Below, piece after piece: positions 24,542 through 37,979 of a stretch of 64,000 bases of DNA. The notes below the pieces were generated by a model. It was given only the letters and a program-made list of their open reading frames with translations. It was not told the DNA's origin and did not search any database. The stretch covers positions 3,682,260 to 3,746,259 of the forward strand of contig JANPWX010000480.1 in the NCBI GenBank assembly GCA_024734555.1. The letters are read 5' to 3'. Position numbers and translations under genes: made by a program. Every line of letters starts with the position of its first letter. Positions within the stretch are counted from its first letter, which is position 1. The DNA is from Trochalopteron elliotii (lineage: Eukaryota; Chordata; Aves; Passeriformes; Leiothrichidae).

Positions 24542-25078
24542 TGTTCTTGCTGTGCATTGTTACTGCAATATGCTGTGAGGTTTTGGTGGATTTTAGGAAA
24601 ATAACAAAAACCAGAGAGGCTTCTCACCACCAGAGAGGCTGGGGTTGCCCAAGGAGCTGGGAGGGGACACAGCCAGGACAGCTGACCCCAAGTGACCCAG
24701 GGGATGTCCCAGACCATGTGGCACCGTGCTCAGCACACAGAGCTGGGGAGGAGGAGGAAGGGGCACGTTTGGTGTTTGTCTTCCCAAGGCACTGTTCCAG
24801 GTGATGGAGCCCTGCTGAGCACCTGCCTGCCACGGGAAGTGGTTTACATAATATGTATTTGTATGTAAACTTTCTATCAAGCTTGAAAAATTCTCAACAA
24901 GTCCATTTCACACACCTTGGTTTTCCTTGCTTGTGCATGTGGCTTTTGCTTTCCCTGACAAACTGCCTTAATCTCAAGCCATGAGTTTTCTTCCTTTATT
25001 CACTCCCCAACCCACCACAGTAAAGGGAGTGAGAGGCTGCTGTGGGGCTCAGTCACCATGTGGGATTTAACCATGAGA
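24542..25078 (+). mobile_element. Degraded ERVL-like solo LTR
   Basis: The right end has the order I associate with avian class III (ERVL) LTRs: a TTTTGCTTT stretch, an AACTG..TTAATCTCAA..CATGAGTTTTCT block (24960-24993), a GGGAGTGAGAGG segment and a terminal GGGATTTAACCATGA. Upstream, GGGATGTCCCAGACCATGTGG (24702-24722) and AGCTGGGGAGG match the usual U3/R region. The ends are uncertain. A possible 5-bp duplication (AGTTG/TGTTG) has one mismatch. No internal retroviral sequence is attached. Confidence 0.6.
24842..24870. repeat. Short inverted repeat inside the ERVL-like LTR
   Basis: GTTTACATA (24842-24850) and TATGTAAAC (24862-24870) are perfect 9-bp arms around an 11-nt AT-rich spacer. The region interrupts the alignment I expect for this LTR type, so it may be a lineage-specific insertion. 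Confidence 0.6.
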
Positions 25079-25083
25079 GTGTT

Positions 25084-28000
25084 GAAAGTGTTTTCCAGCC
25101 TTACCAGAATTAGGTATTGATTTTTAGTATTTATGATTTCTTTTCACGGAGGTTTCGGAACACGTTTGTCCTGGTTTTCTAATATGGAAGAATTATCACA
25201 CAATAAATTCAATGGATTTTTTAGAGTGTTGTCACGGGAAGTACTCTGCTGGCATCAAATTCTTTCTTGGCAATTTCCTGGAATATTTTTCAATGTCTGA
25301 AGGAACTCTAAAACATGATTTATTTGAATAAAATAACTCTGGAGATAAAAACTTCAGATTGGCTTTTAAGCCCAACCTTGCATGTGTGGGTTTTTTGTTC
25401 TTGAAGTTCAAAATCTTATCTGTAAGTCCTAATGTACAATTGCAATGTGTGATCTGACTTCTCCACTGCTTTCTGTTCTCCTCTGCAGTTCTGCATTGTA
25501 GGAGAGCTGGAGTTGCTGATAGTCCTGTGAGAATTTAACATCCTGGTGGTGACAACTCTATTCATCATATTTTGCCTAAATCTGGCAAGAATGGGGAAAC
25601 TGAAAAGCAAATTGCTAATCTTAGTGAGGGGAATGGGTTGTTTTTGTTTTTTTTTTGGTGACCCAATGGTAAGTCTTGGGTCAGAAATAGGAATTTCAGT
25701 TTTCCAAATTGAAATACTTACATTTCACGTTCTTCTCCACTGAGTGGACTTGGATTTTGTGGATGTTTTTCTCTGGATTGACAAGAGTTTATATTCAAAG
25801 ACCTCTCAAAATAGTTTTCCACAATCAACGTTCAGGTTTTTTTTTTCAGTTTGATTAAGACTGTAAAAAAGCAAAGACAAGCAAAAAGAAAAAAAAAGAG
25901 CAAAATTTCAAGCAATTTTTTAACATATTTATGTTTTAAGTTTGTCATTTATGGATGTAAGAACACTAGAAAAATCCTTCTAAAATTTTTCTTAATATTT
26001 TGCTTGTGAATATAGGTCTTTGAATAAGTACATGCTGTGAATATCAAGTGTGAAAATAGTCCAGGTTTCATAAGAACCTTGCATAAAACCAAAATGAGGA
26101 CAGTCTGTTTCTGTGAAATCATCACAGGTATTGACCACTACTTGGGGAACATTTTCTTCAAAGTCTGTAAGGGCATTTTTAGGCATTTAAACTGAAAACA
26201 AACAGTTTAATTAAAACCAAATCCCACATGCTGGATGAAGTACGTGGCTGCTTGTGTGGTAATTCTTTTAGGTTTATATTCTATACAGAATTTAATCAAT
26301 CCAGCCTTACCTGTCATGAAATCCTTTTGTGTCAGAGTCAACCTACACGAGGAGATAAACAGATGGTGGAACTGAGAGCACACAAAATGCTAGCTTGGGT
26401 AAAATGCAGGCTGCTGATAACCCACTAAGCCTCCCTGGCTATGCTAATCCTAATTTATGTTAAATCGTAATTAAGACAGTTTTGTTTATTGCTTGTAGCC
26501 ATGAGCACCTGGAAGACTGACTAATCCCATCCATGTGTTGGGGACAATCCAGCTGCTATTGTTAACTCAGAATGCAGAAAAAATTGTATTTGTGAGTTGT
26601 TTTCATTGGTGTTTTCTCAGCCCTTTACAGAGGCCCTTTTCCCCATTGGATCAGGAGCTGGAACAGAAGAAGAATCCTAAATAAAATGGATGGAGGGATT
26701 TTTGGAGCAAGAGGCTAAAATCTAAATAGGCTCAATGTGTTTCCAGCCAAACTTTAAATCAGAATATCTCTGATACACCCATGCAAAAATAGACTCACAA
26801 CTTCTGTTGTAGCTGTGCCTCTGTTGGGTGTTGCACATATAATTAGGCATAACTGTCAGATTTTCAGGATTCTGAAGGGTTTTATTCAGGAGGCCATGGG
26901 TGGTACCATTAAAGAGAAATGATAATTGATGGGCAGAGGAAAAGGGGCAGCATTAACTGAATCACAGGGGAGCAAAGCCATAGGAATGGGGAACACCCAA
27001 TCCTACTTTCTGTGAGATTTCATGTTTTCAGTTGCATCCTTTTTCTTGTTATAGGCTAAACCTCTGTTCTCACAAATGTGGCTGTATTTATATCAGGTAC
27101 AGGTTTTTGACCTGGTACATGTGTTCACACAATTAAATCTATCATGGATTCTGCCATCAGTTGACAAGAATTGTTTTCTGTTTCTTGTATAACACTTCTT
27201 AAAACGTGGGTAGGAGAACCAAATATAAAGTCTAACTCTGAAAGATTTTTCCCTTTGGAAGAATTCCTGCCTTGGAAGTGTATTCATTCTAATAACTTCA
27301 AATAATCCAATTTAAAAATCATGCAAGGATAGTAAAGTTTTTCATCTTCTATTGTTAAATCTTTGGGCTATTTAGGGATTTCCTGTCCTTAAAAGTTTCA
27401 TTTTCTGCCTTGTCATGATGGAAAATATGCAAACTACTGTTAAGTGACAACTGTATTCTCTGTACTATTTTGAAGTCAGCCCATGCAGAGATCACTTGCA
27501 GTGTGCAAATTTGGACCTAATTATCCATTCATTACATACTGAAAAGTATTTGTTGAATGAATTTTTCATCAGGCTGTGGTAAAACAGAAATAAAGAATTA
27601 AGGACTAAAGGTGAGCATGTATTTCATAGTTAGTACAAAATTCAAGTGTGAGTGCAACTGCTTTGCAAAACCCTCTGATTCTTCTCATGTTTAACTCATG
27701 GCATTTGCAATTACATGGATTTTCTTGCCAGCTACAATTAGATTTGATTTCTGCAAGAAAGGAAAATTAGAAATGAAAAATTTGCAGTGTACAGATGTTT
27801 GTTATAGAGCCTAAAATGATTGGCATATCTGTAATAATTTCATGTGGATTCTTCTTATGGACAGCAGAGAGCAGCAGTGTGATGACCTGAATCAGAAGGA
27901 ATAATGTTAAGGAACACTGAAACTAACTAACAAGTTAAATGCTTCCAAAAAAATCCAATTATTGCCTTGATATCATGCAATTCTTTTTTTTTGAGAGACT

Positions 28001-31000
28001 TCTGCAAAAAAAATTAGGAGACTGTGGAAAAAAAAAAGACATTTCCAATAAAATAACTATTATGAAAATAATTGTCAAACCAGATGTTTACATGTATTTT
28101 AAAAGGTGACAGCAGAGGGTGAGAACTAATTAAGGGAAATGAAGGATTAGTGTCTGAGCTGTGTTTAGAACTGTCCAAAATGATGATGTAGAGCAAAAGA
28201 CAAACATTAGCTTACAGGCTATAGTTTAAAGAAAAAAATTACTTGTATGTGCACTTAGTAGTTTGAAAGCTGGTAAACTCAATAACATAAACTTTTTGAA
28301 ATCATTAACTTTGTCTACAGGTAACTTACAAGTCAGTATTTTAGTTTGTCTTAGGAGTTCCTGGGTACAGATCAAACCACATTAAATCATTCAGGGTGGA
28401 AGTCATCATATACAATAAGACATACTGTTTGTAAGGACTTGCAAATAGTTTTTTATTTTAGCTCAAATCCCTAATTTACAAGTTTGGATTTTTTTTTCAC
28501 CATTGACTGTGTTTTACCCTCCATTATTTTCCATAACAAAACCAGGATGTGGACTGTGGTGGGCAGTGGACAGGCATAAATACCTGTGAGTCAGATAAAT
28601 TATTCTGTGTCCCTTCACTGCAGGGAAGATGCTGCCCTGCAGGATGCAGCAGATGCTGTTGCCCTGGTGATATTGCACCAGGCCTGCATTCCTCACCTCT
28701 CCTTGGGTCTTTGCCTTTCTGCAGACAGAAATGTGGACATCTCACATCTCACCTGGACAAAGGGCACAGACTCAGTGCAAAGAAATAGAACAGCAAGCAT
28801 GGAGGGTGAAGGTGATGTGTTGAAAATGGCATCTTTGATCATCAAGTTCACAAATTTTGTTTTATATTTGTACCTGTTGATTGATTTTTCTTCAAACTCA
28901 TTTCTGTGGTAGGTGTGAGCTAATTGGTTTTTGACTTTGGAAAGAGCTAAGCTCCTTTTCAGCAGACAGCTATTAATGTAGTTGTTTTATTTTGCACTAC
29001 AAAGCTGTGTGATGGTATCAAAAGTGTGGCAGGGAGCTGAGGCTGGGTCTGGTGTGACAGTGACCTAATTCTGACTTTTTCCTTGCAAAACTGAACCAGG
29101 CTTTATGATAAATTTTGGTCCCAGGGTTTTGACACAGCAGTGTAAGCACCCCAAAATCACTTTGACATTTCTTAATGATCAGTCTAATTTGTGAATAAGT
29201 AATGCTGTGGTTCTTTGGAGGTATTCACAATGTTGCATACAAATGATACAATAATTTTGTCAGTCAAAGACTGAATAAGTGGAAGAGGCTCTGCATTGTC
29301 CCTGAAATGCAAGGGCTGCCTCATTTCTGCTGAGGTCTCACAGTGGAACTGTAATTGTTGGTAACCCAGAGAATACAGGGGAAGAACAATGGCTGAGGAC
29401 AGGGATTGTGCAAATAACATAATAGAAGCCAAATAGACCTAATGAGGTTTTTATTAAGAGGTAAAGCTTATTGAACTCATCCTGCCAGTTGGCTTTTGGA
29501 TGATGATATTAATTATTGTGTTTTGGCCATTGCAGGACTGGTTTTCCTGGTGGACCCAGAAATAGCTCTGTTCCTTCAGAACTGCCACTTTCCATTAAAT
29601 ATTCTGCTTTTACCCTCTACCTGCCTGCATGAGACTGCACTGGCTTTGCAAATGGAAAAGCTCATTAAAGACAACGGGAGCCTTGGCACCAGCAGGATTA
29701 TTCTAACAGTTTATTGGTGTGGAGCATTAGGAAGGGTAAGGCATACAGAATTCACAGTGCTAATTTAGGACTTATTCTGCCTTTTCTAATTGTATCTGTG
29801 TGTATGCTCTTCTCAAAATCACTGAGATTTTAATGTAAATTCAGTGTGGTGTGAAACCTTTTCCTTATTTGTGTTGAGGCAGTCAAGTCTCACCATTACT
29901 TTATGATGTTTATTCTGCTTTACTGCTAATGTGCTGCTGAACTGTAAACAAATATGAACAGGGTTATCAGGCAAAATGCATTAACATAAACATTTTAGTA
30001 TCATGCTCTTTCTACATCTTCAAATGGACTGAGTATTTAAATGAAACATTAATTCTTACAAGTAAAGCAGAAGATTTTCTGTGTTTTTTTCAGTAATATT
30101 ATCCCGCTATTACACTTTGCAGTGTGTTTTGCTATGTTCAACCTTTGAAAAGCCCCAGTGTCCATCAAAAGCTTTTGTGTTAAACTAAGAATTTCAAAGG
30201 CAAGTTAAAGTTTTTGCCTTTTCTTTCTTTATTGGGATTGATGTGGATACAATTGAAGAATAATTACACCAGACATGGAATACCAGCAGGGAAGTTGACT
30301 ATTTAGCAGGAAATTAATATAATATTTATTTCTGACTTGTACTTTGAAGGATTAGGAAGAGGACAGAGTTTGCACTTCAAAATACACCCTGATCTTCATT
30401 TTGTGTAGGAAATAACCCTTGGTTTATGGACGAGAGAGACCTGAGTGCAATCCATGTTTGGAAGTGAAACTGCTTCTAATGTTTGTCCTCTCCCAGAGAA
30501 TATCTCAGTCGGGTTTTAGTTTCTATTGTATTTATCTTTTTGACTGTGGAAATGCATGCTGCAGCAGTGGTTCTATTACATCTTTTTTCCCCCTTATTTG
30601 ATCGAAACAGTGCATTTTGTATCAAGTTAACAGTATGTATTTTGTCTCATGCTACATCTAGTGATGTAACATTTCAAGTCAGTAAATTGATTCAGTACAA
30701 GCATGTTAACCCAAATTTGGTAGAACCAGTAAAATTAATCCTTTCTGTTATTATTTTGGATGCAATGCACTGTATTGTGAACCAGGTTTGGTTGAGTATA
30801 CAGAAACAGCCTGATAGACCCTATTGAATTAATGGACCCCAATTTAGAGATTAAGAATATCTTCCTGTTCAATAGCTTTTGTTATCTGAGTTTTCAAAGC
30901 TCAGGATATTTTTCCCATTTCTAAAAAATAATAAGGATGTTCCTAGTGAAACATACTCATATAGCCTCAAACCCAATTTGTTTCAACCATTTTTCTTTGC

Positions 31001-32498
31001 CTTTTAACAACTTCTTAGTCATATATTCAGCGTATTTTATGGCAGTACAAAAAGCCATCTTTTTTTTCTTGCAGTCATCTGTGTGCTCTTCATCTCATAA
31101 GTATTAAAAGAGCCCTCTGGCTGGAATGTTAGGTGATCTTTATCCCCATTCCATTATATCAGTGAAAGAAAACAAACAGTATTTTTAAAATGTAATTGAA
31201 CTCTAAAAAAGAAAAAAATCTAATTACCCCAGGCAGTAAATGAGAATGGGCCACTTAAATTTTAGTTTGAATACATTAATTTTTTTAGTATAAGTCTATT
31301 TCAGCTACAGTAGGCTACAAAACAGATGACGTTTTCAAGGCATAATTTTTTATCTATTGTAATAAGTTTCCACTGTATTGCAGGTCAAAATGAATTCTGT
31401 AGTTTTAAATTAGTTTTTTGGATATTAACAGCTTAATGGCTGTGGAATTTATATCAGGATCATGATAATTTTTTAAACTTTAGGCATGCTATAAAGGAGT
31501 ATAAAAAGCTGCTAAAATGATTAAAAAATTAGTCTTTTTGCACTAACAGAGAAGCAACAGAATTAATGAGGTATCAGAAAATCAAAACATTTGTACAAGG
31601 TACAAAATATTCCAGAAAGCAGGTTGCATTCACTCTGTTTCATCAGTAAGCACTGTTGGTTCTCTCCTGCATTTCAGTGCCAGCTGAAGTTCAATGCCAA
31701 GACAAGGTCATCAGGGAATGAATGGATTCCAACACCACTTTTACTTTATGAGCTATTGCTCATTTCACCACTCCAGCATTGGGAGAGATAAATTTTCTAA
31801 TCCTGAAGTTATTTGAATTAGCTGCTTAGAACCCTTTTTTGTAGATTATAATACTCTGATGCACCTCAATTTTACATTTTTTTTTGTGCTAAGAACTTAC
31901 TGAACAAAAACACTGTGTACTGTACATGTGCCAAAGCAGCCCATGGGAGGTTTGAATATCTCTGAGTGGCTTGGTGCCAATGACATCTTGAGCTGACTGT
32001 GCTGTCTTAAAGTAACAATCTAGAATCAGTTTTAAGCTGGAAAAAAAAAAATAATAAAATCTCTACTGTATAAAGCTCTTGCTATTTATAGGCAGAATAA
32101 AGGGAAGACATTTGAGTTCAGTGGGCTGGGAGGTGTGAGCTGATGAGATTTCCTGGGCTAACACAGTGAAAGGATGAAATGGTTTGATAAAGATCCAACT
32201 GCAGACACTCAAAACGTGCCTCCTCTGGGGTTAGTTCCATCTTCCCCAGGTGACTTTGTTTAGAAATAGGATTAAGAGTCTTGCCCAGTGGGGAAGGCAC
32301 GTGGGGGTTGTTGCTTATGGGGTATTGTGTAGTTGAGGATTATAAACATAATTTATTTCCTGGAAGTAAAGTTGGTAACTATGCTCATTTGCAGCCAGTG
32401 TTCATTCCCATCTTTCCATTCAGCTTCTTTTTTTTTTTTCCCCCACAATCCACTTGTTTTTGTTTTATTTTGCTCATGGTTCATGCATTTATAAGGGT
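25084..32498. other. AT-rich non-coding DNA
   Basis: No coding exon is supported. A frame at 28586-28912 spans a slightly GC-richer patch (28540-28760) but matches no family I know. Short A or T runs occur near 25645, 25880 and 28030. Confidence 0.6.
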
Positions 32499-32646
32499 CT
32501 GTAAATACCAGTTGGGAGCACAGTACCTGAATACCTTCTACATTTTCTGTAAATACCAGTTGGGAGCACAATACCTGAATACCTTCTACATTTTCTGTAA
32601 ATACCAGTTGGGAGCACAATACCTGAATACCTTCTGCATTTTCTGT
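32499..32646. repeat. Three tandem copies of a 48-bp unit
   Basis: Units start at 32499, 32547 and 32595, each beginning CTGTAAATACCAGTTGGGAG. Differences are one or two bases (CAGTACC or CAATACC; TCTACA or TCTGCA). Because 48 is a multiple of 3, open frames run through on both strands as repeated 16-residue blocks. Those frames lack an ATG or any known domain and I treat them as by-products. Confidence 0.95.
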
Positions 32647-33278
32647 ATCTAGCCCTAAATACCTTACTGCTGCACCTCTCAGAGCAAATCTGGCATACTT
32701 TAGTTCTTTCCAAGGTAAAAAACCCCATCAACGTCAAATTAAAATGGATTGCAGAATTTTGCTCTTTATTCTCTGTCAGGTATTTCTTGACAGCCTGGAA
32801 TTTGCACTAACCTCTGTTTGATCCTTGACACTCTTGACAACCTCAAACTGGAAGTTTGTTAAATGGTGTCAACATATCTTGTACATTAAGATCTATACTA
32901 AAGTGAGGTTTTAAAAAGAATTTTAATATCATTTGGCAGCAGATAACTTTAAAATGCTGACAATTGTGTGCTATTATCATTGTTCCTGATCATATCAATT
33001 GACGTATCATTTGGCAATGGTTCTTGATTTCTCTCTGGAAAAAGCTGCTGGTTCAAGTTATACCTGCACATTCTATTTCAGGAATAGTTAATGAAATTAC
33101 TTATTTCTCGGGAGGGATTTTTTTTGGCACATTCAGGTTGCATATACATTTTATTGGGCTATAGCTGAACACTATGAAGTGTGATGGACAGAAGGGCACA
33201 ATTCCTACAGTGAATATTTCAGTGTGAGCAAGAACCCTTGGCTGACACCTGTCTGCTGTGAACTGTCATGTGCTGCAC

Positions 33279-33582
33279 TGACATTGTTTTACACCACAAT
33301 GACACAGACTCTGAGATTCAGAAGGCTGAAAATGACTCCTTTATTTTTGGGATGTGTCTCCCTTTTATACTATTTCACACAGGCCAATTTGATTGGTGAC
33401 ACAAAGACAAACCTCTTCACTCACATTGGTCAGAGCAGAGGGACATCAAGAAGAAGACCCTCCCAGGGAAAGGAATGAATAACATAGTACAGTTACAAAA
33501 ACACTTCTCTTGTTTATAGAAAATTCCCTGGGAAAATAACTTCAGAAAAGCAAAACATCTCAGGCACGAAACTGGGGCTACA
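33279..33582 (-). mobile_element. Solo LTR, family 2 copy 2 (ERVK-like)
   Basis: A 304-bp copy with flanks CTGCAC (33273-33278) and CTACAC (33583-33588), a 6-bp duplication with one mismatch. The minus-strand order is TGTAGCCCC start, TATAAAAG (complement of 33362-33369), AATAAA (complement of 33340-33345) and a TCA end. Both core signals are intact. No internal retroviral sequence is next to it. Confidence 0.85.
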
Positions 33583-33588
33583 CTACAC

Positions 33589-36500
33589 AGGAGAGAAGAC
33601 TTTCCTCTTCTTTATGAGCTGGTTTGATCTTGGTCAGCACAGGCTGATACAAAGGCCCAGAGCTCCACCTGTTTAATCCCAGGTGTGTGGTCATGTCCTA
33701 ATTCCTGGGTGCAAGGACAGTGCACAGAAAAAAGAAATACAAAAGGTAATTTTCTATGAACACAGCATCACCTCCTTCAGCCCTGGCAGCTGTTAGCACC
33801 ATCCTGATTTGGCAAAACACTGAAGCAGAACCCTGGGCTCTCTGGGACTCTGTCATCATGCCTGGAATGCTGACAGTTTAACTCTGGCCACTTTGAAAGT
33901 TTAAGAATCTTCAGATAAAAGACCATCCTACAGTGCTGTTTTCTCTGGAGGGGTCATCCCAGCCCTCAGATCCTTGCAAAATTTGAACTTGCTGTCTTTT
34001 TCTCAGACAAATTACCACTGATTACAACTGAGGAAAGACTGCAAGCTGTGACATGGTAATTATTCTAAGAGATAATTAGGAAGCAGAACAGAAAAATATT
34101 ACTGAAGAATGAAGACAGCTGCATTATAACTTAAAAGAAAATTTGCTGAAACTCACACCCATAAAGGGGTGGTATTTTTGTATGTTAGATGTGGAAAATG
34201 TAGTCATCTCACCAAACATCCACCATTTTTTTTTTTTTACCCCAGGATGTCACAGTCATGAGAATTTGAGTCAGAAGTGTTTCTGAGAGCTTGTGCTGTT
34301 CCAACCATTCCATCATCTTTTCCTGAATCAGAAAGGACTGTAGCTAAAGCTTTTCCTCTAAAGTTCTCCAATGTGTTATTTAAAACACACAGTGATGGGT
34401 ATCACAGTGTCCCTAGGGACTCCTATCAATATTCCCTGCCCTAATTAGAAAGCGTGGCAAAAACCAATATAAATTCTCCTCTCTGTGCTTTAATTTCCTT
34501 ATGACTCCTCTGAACATAACGGACACAAAACAGCTTAGAGATTTTTTCTTTGCAGCAGCAAATATGTAAAACCATTCTTGTTTTCCTTCAATCTACTCCT
34601 TTAGGAACTCAGTCCTGAAAAGAAGTGACCAATCCAAAGAGAAGTTAATTCAGAACGATGGGTGTTGTTGAGCCAGTTAACTTCAGGGCTGGCTCTGATG
34701 CTGATTGAAGTGATAGGAAAGTGATCCTGAATCTCAGCAAAGGCATTTCTGCCACAACAAAGTGCCAGTGCCCTCATTCCTGCTGCAGCCAGACACGGAG
34801 ATTTCTGGGCAGCCCGGAGCTGGCTGAGTGCTCAGACACATCAGCAGCGTGAGCTGCACCATGTCCCAGCCCTTGCCAGCTGGACAGAGGGGACAGAGCC
34901 ATGACACCATCCAGAATACCCAGATGGTGTTCTTTACTTTTAATTCCCTGTGCTTTTGCTCTCTGCTAATGTGCTTTCATGGCTGTGTTTGCCATCTCTT
35001 TATCCGTGTGTGTAAAAATTAAATTTCCTTGTTTTCTCCTCCCCTTTTATTTCCTCTTGCTGTTTTACATGGTGGCATCTGTGGAATGCTGTAACTTAAT
35101 TACGTGTTTAACATGCAAATTGAGGGCAAGGCAAACTTAAAAGTTCTACAGATTTGTTAAAAGTTCCTACAGTTTACTTTGGAGCTTGACAGCATTCATT
35201 AATGTTTTTAGCGTCATTGCAAGCACCTAATGCTTACATCTGAAAATAAGAAAACAGTTTGGATACACAGAAAAATATAAGGCAGTTAGTATTCACGCCC
35301 TCATTCATTTGTGAAGTATATAATTCTATCTTAGAAGCTTTATATTGTAATATTAAGAGTAGTCATTACAGATCAAAGGAGTAAAGCTGAAGTTATTTTG
35401 AAAGTATTTAATACTTATTTTTAATTTTTATTGATCATCTTATTTTGGGGTGACATTTTATCATATACCCTTGTTTGCCCTTTTATACTCTTGATTTGCC
35501 TTACTCTGGAGTACCTTATTTCATGGTCTGCAAATCTCAGAGTTAAGTTTTATGTGCACTGTAGGGAGCAGAAGCACAGCAGCCTCTGAAGTTACCAGGA
35601 AGAAATTGCACCCAGTAAATGCATTTTGGGATAACTCTGCTGCTCTTTATCTCCAGATAATCGTGGGCATTCAGGAAGCATGCCCATCTATAAATACTAC
35701 ATTTCTGATTTTCTGGTATTTATATTTGCATTCACAATTACTGTGGGCAACTTCAGATTTTTCCATGCTGGCACAGCCAGGATTGACTTGGGTCCCTCCA
35801 TCCAAAGGGAACAGAAACCCTCTATGTTGGCACTCAGATAATGAAATGGTATGGCAGCAACATCACTTGCATAATTATGCTTCAGTTTATGCTGAAGGAA
35901 AAAGCAGGCATTTCCAGCTTAATTGTTGCCCTTGTCTCTGAGAGGTCTGTTCCTTCCAAATTCTTTTTCTCTTAAGAAATTTGTCTGCAGTGTAATTAGG
36001 AACACAGAGAAACCAAGCAATGAAAATGTGTGAATGTGCAGGCAGCAAAAATGCTTCATGAAGTGTGCAGCATGCAGACATTGTATTTCTCCTTCTCCCC
36101 TCATGTGATCCAAATTCACAACTTTAATCGTGATGTAAGTAAGTGTTTCTTGTAATTTGTAGTTAGAAAATGAAATTTAGAGTGTAAGGGTGTAACTGGT
36201 TTACAGGTTTATATTAAAATGTGTTTAATATCTACATCTTCCCACAAGTAGATACTAAATACTGTGTGCTTCAGTGCCAATAGAAAATGCCTCTTTTACT
36301 ATTTTTTCAGTCATGAGACTTTGTCCAAGCTTATGGCATTCAAAAGAAGATTAAATCTTATATAAGGTCAGAAATAAAGTACAGTAAATATTCCTTATTT
36401 GTTATTAAACCATTGGCAGACCATTTAAAAAGTGCAGTTCTTTATCCAGGCTGCTGGAGTGGTGTTGAAATCCTTACAGCATTCAGATGGTGCAGTAATT

Positions 36501-37975
36501 GCACACATCTGATGCCAAGACTGCAAAAACTTTGATGAAAGCTGTGGCTCTGCCTTTGCTGTCGATAGATCATGTTCTCTGCTGCAGTGAATTAAAACAA
36601 AACACTCCAGTAATGTCTCTCCATGTTATATCCAAATCCAGCACTCAGAGTCCAATGAGTCATGTCAGCAGCAGAGCCAGTGAGTGAATTTGTATTTGTA
36701 CCTGAATAACCAACCATCCCTTTAAGTTTATAAATTGTTCTCCTTTTCAGGAGCTGCTCAGAATGCAGCAGTTGCTTGAGCTATATGGACTTCCTCATTA
36801 GGCTGATGAACTTCAAAGCAATTGAGGTTCCTTCCAAGTATGAAGGGAGGACACACAATGCATTTCAACTGAAGTTAAGGATAAAAAGTACTTTTTTTTT
36901 TTGAACAAGATGTTCCCAATAATTAATTTCTTTTTCAACTAAAAGAATGTATGATTTTTTTTTTTTCTCCAGCAAGTCATTCTTTCCCTTTGCCATTTCT
37001 GATCTGCAAAATTAAGTTTTACTTGAGTGAAGGCCTTTACTGACCTCATGTGTACCAGCTTTTCCTCTGTGGAGTTCAGAATAGGTACATAACTCATGAA
37101 AGAATTCTGGCCACATTTTACTGCAGACAAGTATTTAACAGTATTTCCTCAGTCCTTTAATTTTCAGGCTTCTAGATTTTATTTTGCTGTAGTTTAACTG
37201 TAGTCTGCCCAAGTCCTCCTGGTGTAATTTAGATTGGATATCTGTTTATTAGAGTTATCATGTAAAAGACTTTCTATAAAAAGCCTCTTATTTTCCACTG
37301 TAACAAATCTCATTTTGGAGACAGATTATTTTATTGATTTTAGCATTAAGCAAAGAAAAGGCAAATTCCAATTTGAGCCTGGAGTCCAGGAATGAAGCCT
37401 AATTCTTTGGCAAAAGGAGAATTAATGGGCAGTAGTGCAGTTGTCTCAAAGTTATTTCAGGTTTCATTCCAAATCAAGTGCAGGACCCAGCAGAGTTATT
37501 TCCACATGGTAAAACTCTGCACTGTGGTGAAGATAATTTAATATTTTTTTTAATGAGTAATAAGCTGTGAGAGTAAGACTTTAAGATACAGATTGAAACA
37601 GTTCACTTTTTGGAGCTTAGTGTTCCTTTTCTCACATATTAGATCATGGAAAATCTTGAGTAACAAGAAGAGGAGGGAGCCACAGTACAGTGGGTGCTTC
37701 TGAGAGGGAGCCTTGTAAAAGGTTCATAAAATAACAGAGATTTCTACCACGTGTGGGTTTTCCCTTCCAATTCTATGTTGTTCAGTGTGAGATTTGTGCT
37801 AATAAAGATTGAAGAGTTGGGGACTAACCTGCTCTGTGGGGGCAGCTGGAGTGTTGTGCCTTGGAAGAAGGACAGCCTTTGGGTGAGGATGGATTCCCCA
37901 GGTCAGCTGCTCACACCTGGCTGCTGCTGTACCTGTGCAGGGCCCTGGCAAGACATGACCCATTTACCAGGTCTG
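33589..37975. other. Non-coding DNA
   Basis: No gene is supported. A GC-richer patch at 34740-34920 is not recognisable. The 129-aa frame at 35552-35941 has an ATG but no domain. Confidence 0.6.
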
Positions 37976-37979
37976 ATGC

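Noticed and set aside
24541..25083. GTGTT as a 5-bp target duplication for the ERVL-like LTR
   Set aside because: It would make the LTR start CTTGC rather than TG, so it is probably coincidence.
31687..31735. CR1-like words (GAAGTTCAATGCCAAG..AAGGTC)
   Set aside because: The flanks do not continue in CR1 order, so the match is too short to call.
32281..32652. 123-aa frame with three 16-residue repeats
   Set aside because: It starts with TTG, and the repeats come from the 48-bp tandem DNA, which keeps both strands open.
35552..35941. 129-aa frame with ATG
   Set aside because: No domain, signal or codon bias that I can see, and no splice context; length is compatible with chance.
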